A program made the translations under genes and the position numbers. Of a stretch of 62,765 bases of DNA, positions 45,807 through 53,979 are shown one piece after another. The notes beneath the pieces were generated by a model that saw nothing but the letters and a program-made list of their open reading frames with translations, did not search any database and was not told where the DNA came from. The stretch covers positions 1 through 62,765 of the forward strand of contig JAECRA010000023.1 in assembly GCA_015999985.1 (NCBI GenBank), given 5' to 3'. The stretch's first letter is position 1. Each line of letters opens with the position of its first letter. This stretch comes from Comamonadaceae bacterium (lineage in GTDB: Bacteria; Pseudomonadota; Gammaproteobacteria; Burkholderiales; Burkholderiaceae_C).

Positions 45807-47462
45807 ATGAGTCTTAATCTGGCAACTGCTGCGTTCTTCGCCGCTCTAGTGGAGCTTGCCCTTGGCATCGGCATGTTGACACTTTGGGCAAGGGAGAGAA
45901 GACGCTACCTTATTTACTGGAGCTTGGGCTTTCTCGTCTTCGGGGTGGGATCCTTGCTGATCTCATTGCGAAATCGAGTGCCTGATTTTTTCAGCATTCA
46001 GGTTGCGAACTTCAGCTTGACGCTAAGTTCGATACTGTTCTACGTAGGTATCTGTCTATTCTTCGATCGGCGCCGGTCCTGGCTACCCTGGATGGTTGTA
46101 GTCATCAGCTTGGAAACAGCATTGCTGGCTTACTACTCCTACGTCACGTACGACACCTCGGTACGTGTTTATGTGTACAGCGCAGCCCAAGCACTGATCG
46201 GGGTGATGATCCTTCAAACGCTATTCACGGTTAGCCGAACGCGAGGAAAAAGCGTCAATCCGGAAGTCGTTGTCGTGACATTGTGTTTTCTGATAGCTCA
46301 CACTGCACGCATGGCAGGCACCCCGCTTTTCCCTGTGCCGCAAGATTTTCTGGCCTCAGGTAACTTCCAGACCTTGCTCGCCTTTGGCTTGATGTTGATC
46401 CACATACTGTATGCACTTGCTTTCGGCAACATGCACGCTTCCGCTCTGAATGCAAATTTAAGCGCCGCGCTTAACGATGTTAAAGAAAAAGACAGGCAAA
46501 AAGTCGAAGTCCTGGGCTATATCGGGCATGACTTGCGTGCACCGCTGGCAACAATCAGTGGGTACTCTGCTTTATTGCTCGCCAATGCAGACGAAAACCA
46601 GCACAAACTTCTGGAGACGATCCAGCGAAGCGTCAAATATCAATTGGATCTGATAGATGAGTTGCTGGAGTACGCCAAGGCTGAGTTGCAGCCCCTGACC
46701 GTGCACCCGGGCACGACCGACTTGCCCCGCCTGCTGGACGAGATTTCTGAATATGCCATAGCCCTGTGCTCCCAGCAGAACAACCGGTTCCGTTACCGAG
46801 CTTCTGATCGGATGCCTCGGCAGGTGAGTATGGACGGCAAGCGCTTGCAACAGGTCCTGCTGAACCTGCTCTCCAATGCAGCCAAATTTACGCGAGATGG
46901 TACCGTTACCCTGTCCGTTACCGCGCAATCGCAAGATGGTGCGTGCGCCCTGCACTTCGCCGTCAGCGATACAGGGATAGGGATTGACCTGAACAAGAAT
47001 GCTGACATTTTCGGGGCTTTCCAACAAATTCAATCTGCAAGTGGAAGCACGGGACTAGGCCTGTTTATCGCCCAGCGCATCGTGTCGGCCATGGGGGGGA
47101 CTCTGAGTGTCACCAGCATCGCCGGACAAGAAACCACCTTTTTATTTGTGCTTTCCGTGCCGATAGTCGACTCATCTGATTCAAACTGGTCCAACGGTTT
47201 ACAGCGAGAGGTAGATCCCCCTGCGCGGCGCTCCGACGCTTCGCTGCATTCAAGCGCCACGCTGGACGATCAAGCGCTGAGTGAACTCGCGACTTTGGCG
47301 CTTCTCGGGCAGCTCACAGACATCGAACACTGGATAAAGCGCCATTCCAGGGAATCTGCTCCTACACCGTTTATGTCTCACTTGCGTGAGTTGTTGGAGC
47401 AATTCGATTTCGCGTCGATAGAAGAGCTGGCATTGAACAGCAGAAGCCAATCATCTGTCTGA
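45807..47462 (+). CDS. Histidine kinase with seven-helix N-terminal membrane sensor
   Basis: The first 220 or so residues of this 551-residue kinase form about seven hydrophobic helices (from LATAAFFAALVELALGIGML to LLAFGLMLIHILYALAFGNM) with very short loops, so the signal is probably sensed in or near the membrane. The kinase core has the H-box GYIGHDLRAPLATISGYS (His241), the N-box QVLLNLLSNAAKFTRDG and the G-boxes SDTGIGID and GSTGLGLFIAQRI. A C-terminal extension of about 80 residues (LSELATLALLGQLTDIEHWI...) has a helical pattern and no known name to me. The receiver-AraC regulator upstream is the probable partner; the signal is unknown. Confidence 0.9.
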   Translation: MSLNLATAAFFAALVELALGIGMLTLWARERRRYLIYWSLGFLVFGVGSLLISLRNRVPDFFSIQVANFSLTLSSILFYVGICLFFDRRRSWLPWMVVVISLETALLAYYSYVTYDTSVRVYVYSAAQALIGVMILQTLFTVSRTRGKSVNPEVVVVTLCFLIAHTARMAGTPLFPVPQDFLASGNFQTLLAFGLMLIHILYALAFGNMHASALNANLSAALNDVKEKDRQKVEVLGYIGHDLRAPLATISGYSALLLANADENQHKLLETIQRSVKYQLDLIDELLEYAKAELQPLTVHPGTTDLPRLLDEISEYAIALCSQQNNRFRYRASDRMPRQVSMDGKRLQQVLLNLLSNAAKFTRDGTVTLSVTAQSQDGACALHFAVSDTGIGIDLNKNADIFGAFQQIQSASGSTGLGLFIAQRIVSAMGGTLSVTSIAGQETTFLFVLSVPIVDSSDSNWSNGLQREVDPPARRSDASLHSSATLDDQALSELATLALLGQLTDIEHWIKRHSRESAPTPFMSHLRELLEQFDFASIEELALNSRSQSSV

Positions 47463-47816
47463 ATTTGTTCCTGTACGCGCTCTGACTTGCGTGTGCTCAC
47501 TTGAGGCAACTTCCTGTTACGGCAAGCAGGAAATCGGCCTCAATACTGCGGCCTGACTCCGTGAAGTCGATTGCAGCCGGGATCGTTTCGAAATAGCGAT
47601 CTATTGTTAGCTGCGTAGCTTGTAGAACGTGGTGCAATGCCTTCATCGCCGGACTAAAGCTTGCTGTAATTTTCCTTGCAGCTTTCTTGAAGCGGGCAAG
47701 CAACCGCTCCGGTCGATTTTGCAGAGTTCGCGGGGCAAGCCTAGCGGATTGTGTCGTTCATATGTGACCGCAGAGTACTGCGTCACCCCACCCTTTGAGA
47801 GCGAGGCGTTCAGGTT
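47463..47816. other. Spacer with a doubtful 68-residue minus-strand ORF
   Basis: The stretch between the kinase and the acyltransferase genes holds one possible short ORF (47497-47703, minus strand, TTG start) that I could not relate to any family. It may be chance. No repeat or RNA gene was seen. Confidence 0.3.
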
Positions 47817-48911
47817 TTGAAGGTCAAGGAATTCAAATTGCGCTACAACCCCGCGCTGGATGGATTGCGAGGACTGGCGATTTTGCTCGTCATCCTTTCT
47901 CACGCCCATGTGCCCTTGTTCGACGGCGCTTTCTTCGGGGTCGATCTGTTCTTTGTGCTGAGCGGTTTTCTCATCACTTCCTTGCTGCTCATGGAGTGGA
48001 AAGCCCATGGCCAACTGGACTTTTGGCGCTTCTACCGCCGCCGCTTTTATCGGCTAATGCCCGCGCTCTTGCTTTTCCTGGGGGTCTACGCCTTGGTAGC
48101 GCCCCAACTGTGGCCAGATCTGGATGACGTCTACTCCGACGTGGTGTGGTCAGCTCTTTATCTTGCGGATTACGGCATTGCATTTTTCGACCGGCCGGGC
48201 ACTTTGTTGCACATGTGGTCGTTGTCCGTGGAAGAGCACTTCTATCTGGTGTGGCCGGTCCTTATAGCGTTTTTCCTGCGAAGAGCGAATTCGGCGGCCC
48301 GACTGGAAGGCTCGGTCTGGAAACCCATTGCCGCACTCTGGGCGGCTGCCACCTTGTGGCGCGTGTTCTGGGTCGGGCAAGAGCAGGCGTTTTATGCCAT
48401 TTTCTTCCGCTTTGACACCCGTGCTTCGGGCTTGCTTGCAGGCGCTTTGCTGGCGGCGTTGGTCATAGAAAAACCAGGGTTCATTCAATCGCTTGCACGT
48501 CGCATGCGCTATGCGCTCTGGCTGCCCTTGTCCATTCCGCTGCTGATGGCCCTGGCCTGGGACGATTACAACGCCCTTGTCTGGGGCATGACTGTGGTGG
48601 AGCTGGCCACGGTGGTGGTGCTGGTAGCCGTGCTGCCGCAAGTCCGGCAGAACGGTCTGGTGGCTGAAATGCTGAGCGCGCCCGCTCTGGTTCGATTAGG
48701 CCAGCTGTCATACGGCGTCTATCTTTGGCACTATCCGGTCGTACGCTATCTGCGGGCCGATTACAGCTGGCCGGTCGTGGTGGTAGCGGGCACCGCGATT
48801 TCTCTGGCGCTGGCAGCTCTGTCTTACTACACCGTGGAGCGCTGGGCGCTGAGAAGGCGCGATAGGTCTACCGACGAACGTAAAGTGAAGCCCACACCAG
48901 TGAACGCTTGA
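47817..48911 (+). CDS. Acyltransferase 3 family protein (OafA/YrhL-like)
   Basis: The 364-residue polytopic inner-membrane protein transfers acyl groups to surface glycans. It starts with the family signature YNPALDGLRGLAILLVILSHAHVP, including the catalytic His in the first helix. GVDLFFVLSGFLITSLLL and FWRFYRRRFYRLMPALLL follow, then the conserved MWSLSVEEHFYLVWPVL. About ten further helices fill the rest. No C-terminal SGNH domain is present, so it is the short form. No ATG is available before the conserved N-terminus, so the TTG at 47817 is taken as start. The acceptor, possibly lipopolysaccharide, peptidoglycan or a glycoprotein, is unknown; a link to the nearby surface protein is speculation. 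Confidence 0.88.
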   Translation: MKVKEFKLRYNPALDGLRGLAILLVILSHAHVPLFDGAFFGVDLFFVLSGFLITSLLLMEWKAHGQLDFWRFYRRRFYRLMPALLLFLGVYALVAPQLWPDLDDVYSDVVWSALYLADYGIAFFDRPGTLLHMWSLSVEEHFYLVWPVLIAFFLRRANSAARLEGSVWKPIAALWAAATLWRVFWVGQEQAFYAIFFRFDTRASGLLAGALLAALVIEKPGFIQSLARRMRYALWLPLSIPLLMALAWDDYNALVWGMTVVELATVVVLVAVLPQVRQNGLVAEMLSAPALVRLGQLSYGVYLWHYPVVRYLRADYSWPVVVVAGTAISLALAALSYYTVERWALRRRDRSTDERKVKPTPVNA

Positions 48912-49139
48912 GGCTTTTTGCGATCACACTTAGCGTTTAAGCAGACCCAGACCTGCATAGCCCCCACCCTGCCCGTCCCAAGCTGAGTACGACAGACGCG
49001 CGGGGCCCACACCTTTTCGAGGCCTATCGACCTGTAGACGACCTACTTTGCAAATCATTCCGCGCGGGCTGCATTAATTCACCTGCTTACGAAAAACACC
49101 TGAACGCTGACTTCATCAGCTTTTTATAATCCGTCGGTT

Positions 49140-49910
49140 ATGAATTTGCTCGCCCTTCCCGCTTTCAGCGATAACTACCTGTGGCTGCTGCATGACGGTG
49201 TCACTGCCCTCGTAGTGGATCCGGGTGACGCAGAGCCCGTGTTTGCAGCGCTCAAGCAGAACAAGCTGCAACTCGCAACCATCCTGGTCACGCACCACCA
49301 TGCAGATCATGTGGGGGGCGTGGCGGCGTTGCGAGAAGCCACTGGCGCAGTCGTGTACGGACCAGCTCGTGAGCGAATCCCAGAACCCTTCGTGCCGGTC
49401 GCCCATGGTGATGCGGTGCAAGCTTTGGGTATGTCGTTTCGGGTCATGGACGTGCCGGGCCATACGGCGGGTCACATTGCCTATTTTGCTGGAAACATGA
49501 ATGGCGCCCCTCTGCTGTTTTGCGGAGATACGCTTTTTTCAGGCGGGTGTGGCCGACTTTTCGAAGGTACGCCGGCACAGATGCTCGCATCTCTGGATTC
49601 GCTGGCTGCTTTGCCACCGGCTACGCGTGTCTGCTGCGCCCATGAATACACCATGGCCAATTTACGCTTTGCACGCGCAGTTGAGCCGGACAATGCGGCA
49701 CTGGCCGCGTATTATCAAGAATGCGAAGCGTTGCGCAACGCAGGTACACCCACACTGCCTTCGTCCATAGGCGTTGAGCGCGCAATCAATCCCTTTCTCC
49801 GCAGCCGCGAACCTAATGTCACGCAAGCCGTGCAGGCTTACGCGGCTACCACAACCGACGATGTCGCGGTGTTCGCCGCGCTTCGCGAATGGAAGAATAA
49901 TTTCAGATGA
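49140..49910 (+). CDS. gloB: Hydroxyacylglutathione hydrolase (glyoxalase II)
   Basis: The 256-residue metallo-beta-lactamase-fold enzyme hydrolyses S-lactoylglutathione to lactate and glutathione in methylglyoxal detoxification. It starts [15 protein letters not shown] and has the dinuclear metal site H-x-H-x-D-H at residues 52-57 ([10 protein letters not shown]). [33 protein letters not shown] and the glutathione-binding [13 protein letters not shown] are also present. The length is typical. It overlaps the start of mltD by 4 bp (ATGA), so the two are co-translated. In other Burkholderiales the rnhA/methyltransferase pair lies next to this gene; here they are 8 kb away. Confidence 0.96.
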   Translation: MNLLALPAFSDNYLWLLHDGVTALVVDPGDAEPVFAALKQNKLQLATILVTHHHADHVGGVAALREATGAVVYGPARERIPEPFVPVAHGDAVQALGMSFRVMDVPGHTAGHIAYFAGNMNGAPLLFCGDTLFSGGCGRLFEGTPAQMLASLDSLAALPPATRVCCAHEYTMANLRFARAVEPDNAALAAYYQECEALRNAGTPTLPSSIGVERAINPFLRSREPNVTQAVQAYAATTTDDVAVFAALREWKNNFR

Positions 49911-51553
49911 AATGGTTTCATGTGGCGGCTTTGGCCGCGAGCGTCTGGTTGGCGGGCTGCGCTGCGCCTGGCACGAACCCTGCTTCCGACCCCGCTTCTG
50001 CGATGCCCTCCACGGACGCAACGCCCATTGCTGAGCGCCCGACTGTGTCCATGCGCCGCCAGGCTCCCGTAGCGGGAGATATGCCCCCTGTTCCTGTGAG
50101 TGAATTACGCTCCTTGGCGGTCGCTGAACTCCTACCTCCGGCCGATCTGTGGGAGCGCATTCGCCGCGGCTTCGCCATGCCTGACCTAGACACAGATCTC
50201 GTACAAAATCGCGAGCAGTACTACGTCACTCGACCAGACTATCTCCAGCGCATGACCGAGCGCTCACGCATGTATCTTTTCCATATCGTGGAAGAGTTGG
50301 AACTGCGCGGCATGCCAACCGAACTGGCGCTCTTGCCTTACATTGAGTCGGCCTTTAACCCTCAGGCCGTTTCAAGTGCCAAAGCTGCAGGCATGTGGCA
50401 GTTCATGCCGGCCACCGGGCGTGATTTCGATCTGCAGCAAAATCTCTTCCGAGATGACAGGCGCGACGTGCTGGGTTCTACCCGCGCGGCATTGGATTAC
50501 CTTCAGAAGCTCTACAACATGTTTGGCGACTGGCATTTGGCACTGGCTGCCTACAACTGGGGGGAAGGAAGCGTTGGGCGCGCCATCGCACGCAACAAAG
50601 CCGCGGGCCTGGGCACAGGCTATCTCGATCTGAAGATGCCCAACGAAACACGTTACTACGTGCCCAAGTTGCAAGCGGTCAAAAACATCGTGGCGCGGCC
50701 TGAGTCGTTCGGTACAGCGTTGCCGCTGATCGAAAACCACCCCTTCTTTGACACCGTGGAGATCACTCGCGACATCGACATCGATGTAGCAGCCAGGTTG
50801 GCGGAAGTGCGCGTAGAAGACTTCAAAGCGCTCAACCCTTCACAGCGCAAATCGATTATCTTCGCCACTGGTACGCCGCAAATACTGCTGCCCTGGGAGA
50901 ATGCCTCCAAATTCAAACGCAACCTGGAAAGTCACGACCCCGCCAAACTGGCATCGTGGACCGCTTGGGTGGCCCCTTCCAACATTTCTGCGGGCGAAGC
51001 TGCTCGCCGTGTTGGCATGGAAGAAGCTGAGTTTCGGTCTGTCAACGCGATCCCGTCTGGAATGCTGGTCAGAGCAGGCTCCACGTTATTGGTACCACGC
51101 GGCGACAGCGCGCTTCAAGCCGTCCCAAGCCATGTACTGAACAACGCTCAAGTCGCTTATGCGCCGGAGGTTGTACTCAAGCGTTTCGCAGTGCGCGCCC
51201 GCAAAGGCGATTCGATTGCCCGTCTGGCTTCACGCTATGACCTGCCAGCCGCAACCGTCGCAGGTTGGAACAACACCAGCGCCACTGCCGGACTCAAGGC
51301 CGGACAGACGATCACCGTATTCCTGCCCGTTCGCGCAGGTGCATCCGCCGCCGCTGATGGCGTGCGCCATGGGCGCCGCGCCAACAGCAGCAGCGGCAGT
51401 ACGCGGACGAAGGCCACCTCTACCGCGCGCGCCCGCTCAAGCAGCAAGGCAGCCCCTACCGCACGTGGTCGCTCAAGCAGCAAGGCCGCCCCTACGGCCC
51501 GTGCTCGCTCAACCAGCAATGCAGCGCCGACAGCACGGGCGAAGAAGAAGTAA
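49907..51553 (+). CDS. mltD: Membrane-bound lytic murein transglycosylase D-like
   Basis: The 548-residue lipoprotein (signal peptide [18 protein letters not shown], lipobox LAGC, Cys18) cleaves peptidoglycan glycan strands. Its SLT domain has the catalytic Glu147 in [31 protein letters not shown] and [19 protein letters not shown] follow. The C-terminal region has a LysM-type peptidoglycan-binding segment ([21 protein letters not shown]...GWN...[12 protein letters not shown], about residues 427-472). A basic, low-complexity tail with three 12-residue repeats of the form [12 protein letters not shown] ends the protein, followed by KKK. The tail is not part of standard MltD. It is coupled to gloB by a 4-bp overlap. 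Confidence 0.93.
   Translation: MKWFHVAALAASVWLAGCAAPGTNPASDPASAMPSTDATPIAERPTVSMRRQAPVAGDMPPVPVSELRSLAVAELLPPADLWERIRRGFAMPDLDTDLVQNREQYYVTRPDYLQRMTERSRMYLFHIVEELELRGMPTELALLPYIESAFNPQAVSSAKAAGMWQFMPATGRDFDLQQNLFRDDRRDVLGSTRAALDYLQKLYNMFGDWHLALAAYNWGEGSVGRAIARNKAAGLGTGYLDLKMPNETRYYVPKLQAVKNIVARPESFGTALPLIENHPFFDTVEITRDIDIDVAARLAEVRVEDFKALNPSQRKSIIFATGTPQILLPWENASKFKRNLESHDPAKLASWTAWVAPSNISAGEAARRVGMEEAEFRSVNAIPSGMLVRAGSTLLVPRGDSALQAVPSHVLNNAQVAYAPEVVLKRFAVRARKGDSIARLASRYDLPAATVAGWNNTSATAGLKAGQTITVFLPVRAGASAAADGVRHGRRANSSSGSTRTKATSTARARSSSKAAPTARGRSSSKAAPTARARSTSNAAPTARAKKK
51434..51541. repeat. Three tandem 36-bp repeats encoding a basic tail of MltD
   Basis: The coding repeats give [24 protein letters not shown] and [12 protein letters not shown], followed by KKK. 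The Ala/Lys/Arg-rich composition resembles histone H1-like tails (AlgP, for example). Tandem coding repeats of this type can change copy number by slippage. Confidence 0.75.
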
Positions 51554-51623
51554 AGCAACCCCAAAAAGCGGCTTACGCACTGTCAAGTACTGATCATCAC
51601 TGCGTTTCAATTGCACGTGAAAT

Positions 51624-52697
51624 TCACGCTTGAAAGCGGCGCTTGGCTCGACGGGCAAAATCGTTGTTAAAGGTCGCAGCCGGTGATGGGGGCCGCACCA
51701 CCGAACGATTGTTCATATATTTCGCCATCACGCGATGGGTGGTCTCAACGCAATCTTCAGAGATCAGCCCATCAGGCGACAATGCTTCCCTGGCCTTACC
51801 CAGGGCAGCAAGGTAGACAGCACGATCACCGTGCATAAAAGATTCCGGCACAGCTTTCACAATGTCGCTGGGACCAGCAGTCTGGAGCCATTTCAACGCG
51901 CGCACGACTGCGTTGGTGAGTGCCTGCACGGTCTGCGGGTAACGCATTACGAAATCCTGGGACGCGTACAGGCAACCAGAGCCCATAGGACCGCCGTAGA
52001 GGTCATGTGTGCCTCGAAGAGAGCGGGTGTCCCATAGCACTCGGATCTCGCCACGAAACTCCAGCAGACTGATGACAGGGTCTATGTTGGCAATAGCGTC
52101 AATTCGGCCTTCTCGGATCGCCAAAGCCGCAGCTGTCGAGCTGCCCACGCTGACATACTCCACATCGCCGGGTTGAATACCCGCGCGCCCAAGCAGGTAC
52201 TTGGCAAACCACTGCGTCGCCGAATCGGTGTCCGTGGTGCCCACGCGCCGGCCCTTCAACTGCGCTGGCTCCTTGAATTGCGCAAAGGTACGCGTGGAGA
52301 CGCCGAACACCTGTTGCGGCGCTCGCCCAGTGAACACGAAAGCCAGGCAATTGAAGCCACGTGCGCGCAGATCAATCACGTGCTCATAACTTCCCGCCGT
52401 GACGTTGGCTTCGCCTTTCAGCATCGATTGCAGTGCAAGACTATCTGACGCGTGGTCCTGCAAATCCACTTGCAAACCTTCGTCCTTGAAGTAACCAAGT
52501 TGCTCTGCAATAGTCAGGGGCAGGTAATAGATCGCGGTTCGTCCACCGACGGCCAACGTCACTTCAGATCTCTCTGGCTTGGACATTGGAGTTTGCGCCC
52601 AGGCGTGACCAGCGGCAATCAATGGCAGAGCCTGCGCAGTCAGCAAGAGACGGCGCCTTTGTTCATCGAAGACAGAACTGGAACGTGGGATAGACAC
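51624..52697 (-). CDS. ABC-type substrate-binding protein (SsuA/NMT1-like), orphan
   Basis: The 357-residue periplasmic protein has an N-terminal export signal (RRRLLLTAQALPLIAAGHAWAQ) with an RRR cluster. The mature part starts SEVTLAVGGRTAIYYLPLTI with the block AEQLGYFKDEGLQVDLQDHA, typical of nitrate/sulfonate/taurine-type binding proteins (NMT1/SsuA). Other family signs are LKGRRVGTTDTDSATQWFAKYLL and AIREGRIDAIANIDPVIS. No permease or ATPase genes adjoin it, so it must work with components elsewhere or be a remnant of a longer operon. The ligand is unknown. Confidence 0.88.
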   Translation of the reverse strand: MSIPRSSSVFDEQRRRLLLTAQALPLIAAGHAWAQTPMSKPERSEVTLAVGGRTAIYYLPLTIAEQLGYFKDEGLQVDLQDHASDSLALQSMLKGEANVTAGSYEHVIDLRARGFNCLAFVFTGRAPQQVFGVSTRTFAQFKEPAQLKGRRVGTTDTDSATQWFAKYLLGRAGIQPGDVEYVSVGSSTAAALAIREGRIDAIANIDPVISLLEFRGEIRVLWDTRSLRGTHDLYGGPMGSGCLYASQDFVMRYPQTVQALTNAVVRALKWLQTAGPSDIVKAVPESFMHGDRAVYLAALGKAREALSPDGLISEDCVETTHRVMAKYMNNRSVVRPPSPAATFNNDFARRAKRRFQA

Positions 52698-52947
52698 GAT
52701 GGGTAAGCAAAAAAACTACTTCCCAAAGGTATCCGATCATGGGCAAAGCCGTCATCGGTAAAGCCCCCGATCGGGTTTTCCTTGATAGCGGCTTATGAAT
52801 ACTGATGATGCACTCGTTAGCCCGGAGCACATTACATTCAGAAGCGTGTGAAAGATGTATCCGAATGCACTGAAGTGCGTGAGGCGGTCAACTCACCAAA
52901 ATAACCCCTGCTGCGCACGGACTGCGTACGTACTTCAGACATTGGCC

Positions 52948-53535
52948 TTAGCGCCGGTCCACCAACGCATGTGCGATGGTGCCAAGATCGACATACTCCA
53001 GTTCACTGCCCGCGGGCACACCACGTGCCAGGCGAGTGACCGTCAGGCCACGGCTCTTGAGCGCCTGCGCAATGACATGCGCGGTGGCCTCGCCTTCAGC
53101 GGTGAAGTTGGTGGCCAGGATCACCTCCTGCACCACGCCATCGCTGATGCGTTCAATGAGCTTGCCCAAACCAATATCACGCGGACCCACGCCGTCCAGA
53201 GGGCTCAAGCGGCCCATAAGGACAAAGTACAAGCCCTTGAAAGCGGCAGTACGTTCCAAGGCCGCCTGGTCGGCAGGAGTTTCGACCACACACAGCTTGC
53301 TGGCATCGCGCCGCGGATCTGAGCAGGTTGCGCAGACTTCATCTTCGGTAAAGGTGTGGCAGCGCACGCAATGACGGACCTGCGACACCGCGGCCTCCAG
53401 TGAGCGTGCCAACAACACCGCGCCTTCTCGGTCGTGCTGCAACAAATGAAATGCCATGCGCTGCGCTGAGCGAACTCCAACTCCTGGCAGGCGGCGCAAC
53501 GCCTGAACCAGAGCATCAAAACTATGGGCGCTCAT
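52948..53535 (-). CDS. recR: Recombination mediator protein RecR
   Basis: The 195-residue RecR acts with RecF and RecO to load RecA at gaps. It starts [27 protein letters not shown], a helix-hairpin-helix. The zinc finger is [17 protein letters not shown], and the Toprim domain begins [16 protein letters not shown] with [14 protein letters not shown]. Also typical is [19 protein letters not shown]. The C-terminal Walker-like segment [20 protein letters not shown] is intact. It is the last gene of dnaX-ybaB-recR on the minus strand, a standard bacterial arrangement. Confidence 0.97.
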   Translation of the reverse strand: MSAHSFDALVQALRRLPGVGVRSAQRMAFHLLQHDREGAVLLARSLEAAVSQVRHCVRCHTFTEDEVCATCSDPRRDASKLCVVETPADQAALERTAAFKGLYFVLMGRLSPLDGVGPRDIGLGKLIERISDGVVQEVILATNFTAEGEATAHVIAQALKSRGLTVTRLARGVPAGSELEYVDLGTIAHALVDRR

Positions 53536-53619
53536 TTTTTTGCAGCAAAGTCAGCATGGAATGTGGGATGCCCGCCACCAGAGGCGAACACTCTTCATGC
53601 TGAGCACGCCTCTTGTCAC

Positions 53620-53952
53620 TTAGAAGGGAAACTTCATCCCACCTGGCAGGCCAGGCATGCCAGCGGTCAGCTTGCCCATTTTCTCAGTAGAGAGTTCTTC
53701 GGCCTTGCGTACTGCGGCATTGAACGCAGCCGCTACCAGATCTTCGAGCATGTCCTTGTCATCGGCCAGCAGGCTGGGGTCGATGGTGACGCGCTTGACG
53801 TCGTGCTTGGCGGTCATCAGTACCTTCACGAGACCTGCTCCCGATTCGCCTTCCACTTCCATCAGCGCCAACTCATCCTGCGCTTTTTTCAGGTTCTCCT
53901 GCATCGACTGGGCCTGCTTCATGAGGCCGGCGAGTTGTCCTTTGTTGAACAT
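53620..53952 (-). CDS. ybaB: YbaB/EbfC nucleoid-associated protein
   Basis: The 110-residue protein starts with [21 protein letters not shown], a coiled helix. The YbaB core [23 protein letters not shown] and [23 protein letters not shown] follow, and the tail is Gly/Met/Pro-rich ([17 protein letters not shown]). YbaB-type proteins are small DNA-binding dimers. The gene lies between dnaX (27 bp gap) and recR (84 bp gap), where it is almost always found in bacteria. Confidence 0.96.
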   Translation of the reverse strand: MFNKGQLAGLMKQAQSMQENLKKAQDELALMEVEGESGAGLVKVLMTAKHDVKRVTIDPSLLADDKDMLEDLVAAAFNAAVRKAEELSTEKMGKLTAGMPGLPGGMKFPF

Positions 53953-53979
53953 GGGTTTCCTCTATTAAATAAATTGGGG

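Noticed and set aside
47497..47703. 68-codon minus-strand ORF between the kinase and acyltransferase genes
   Set aside because: It depends on a TTG start, matches no family and may be chance; kept only as a remark on the spacer.
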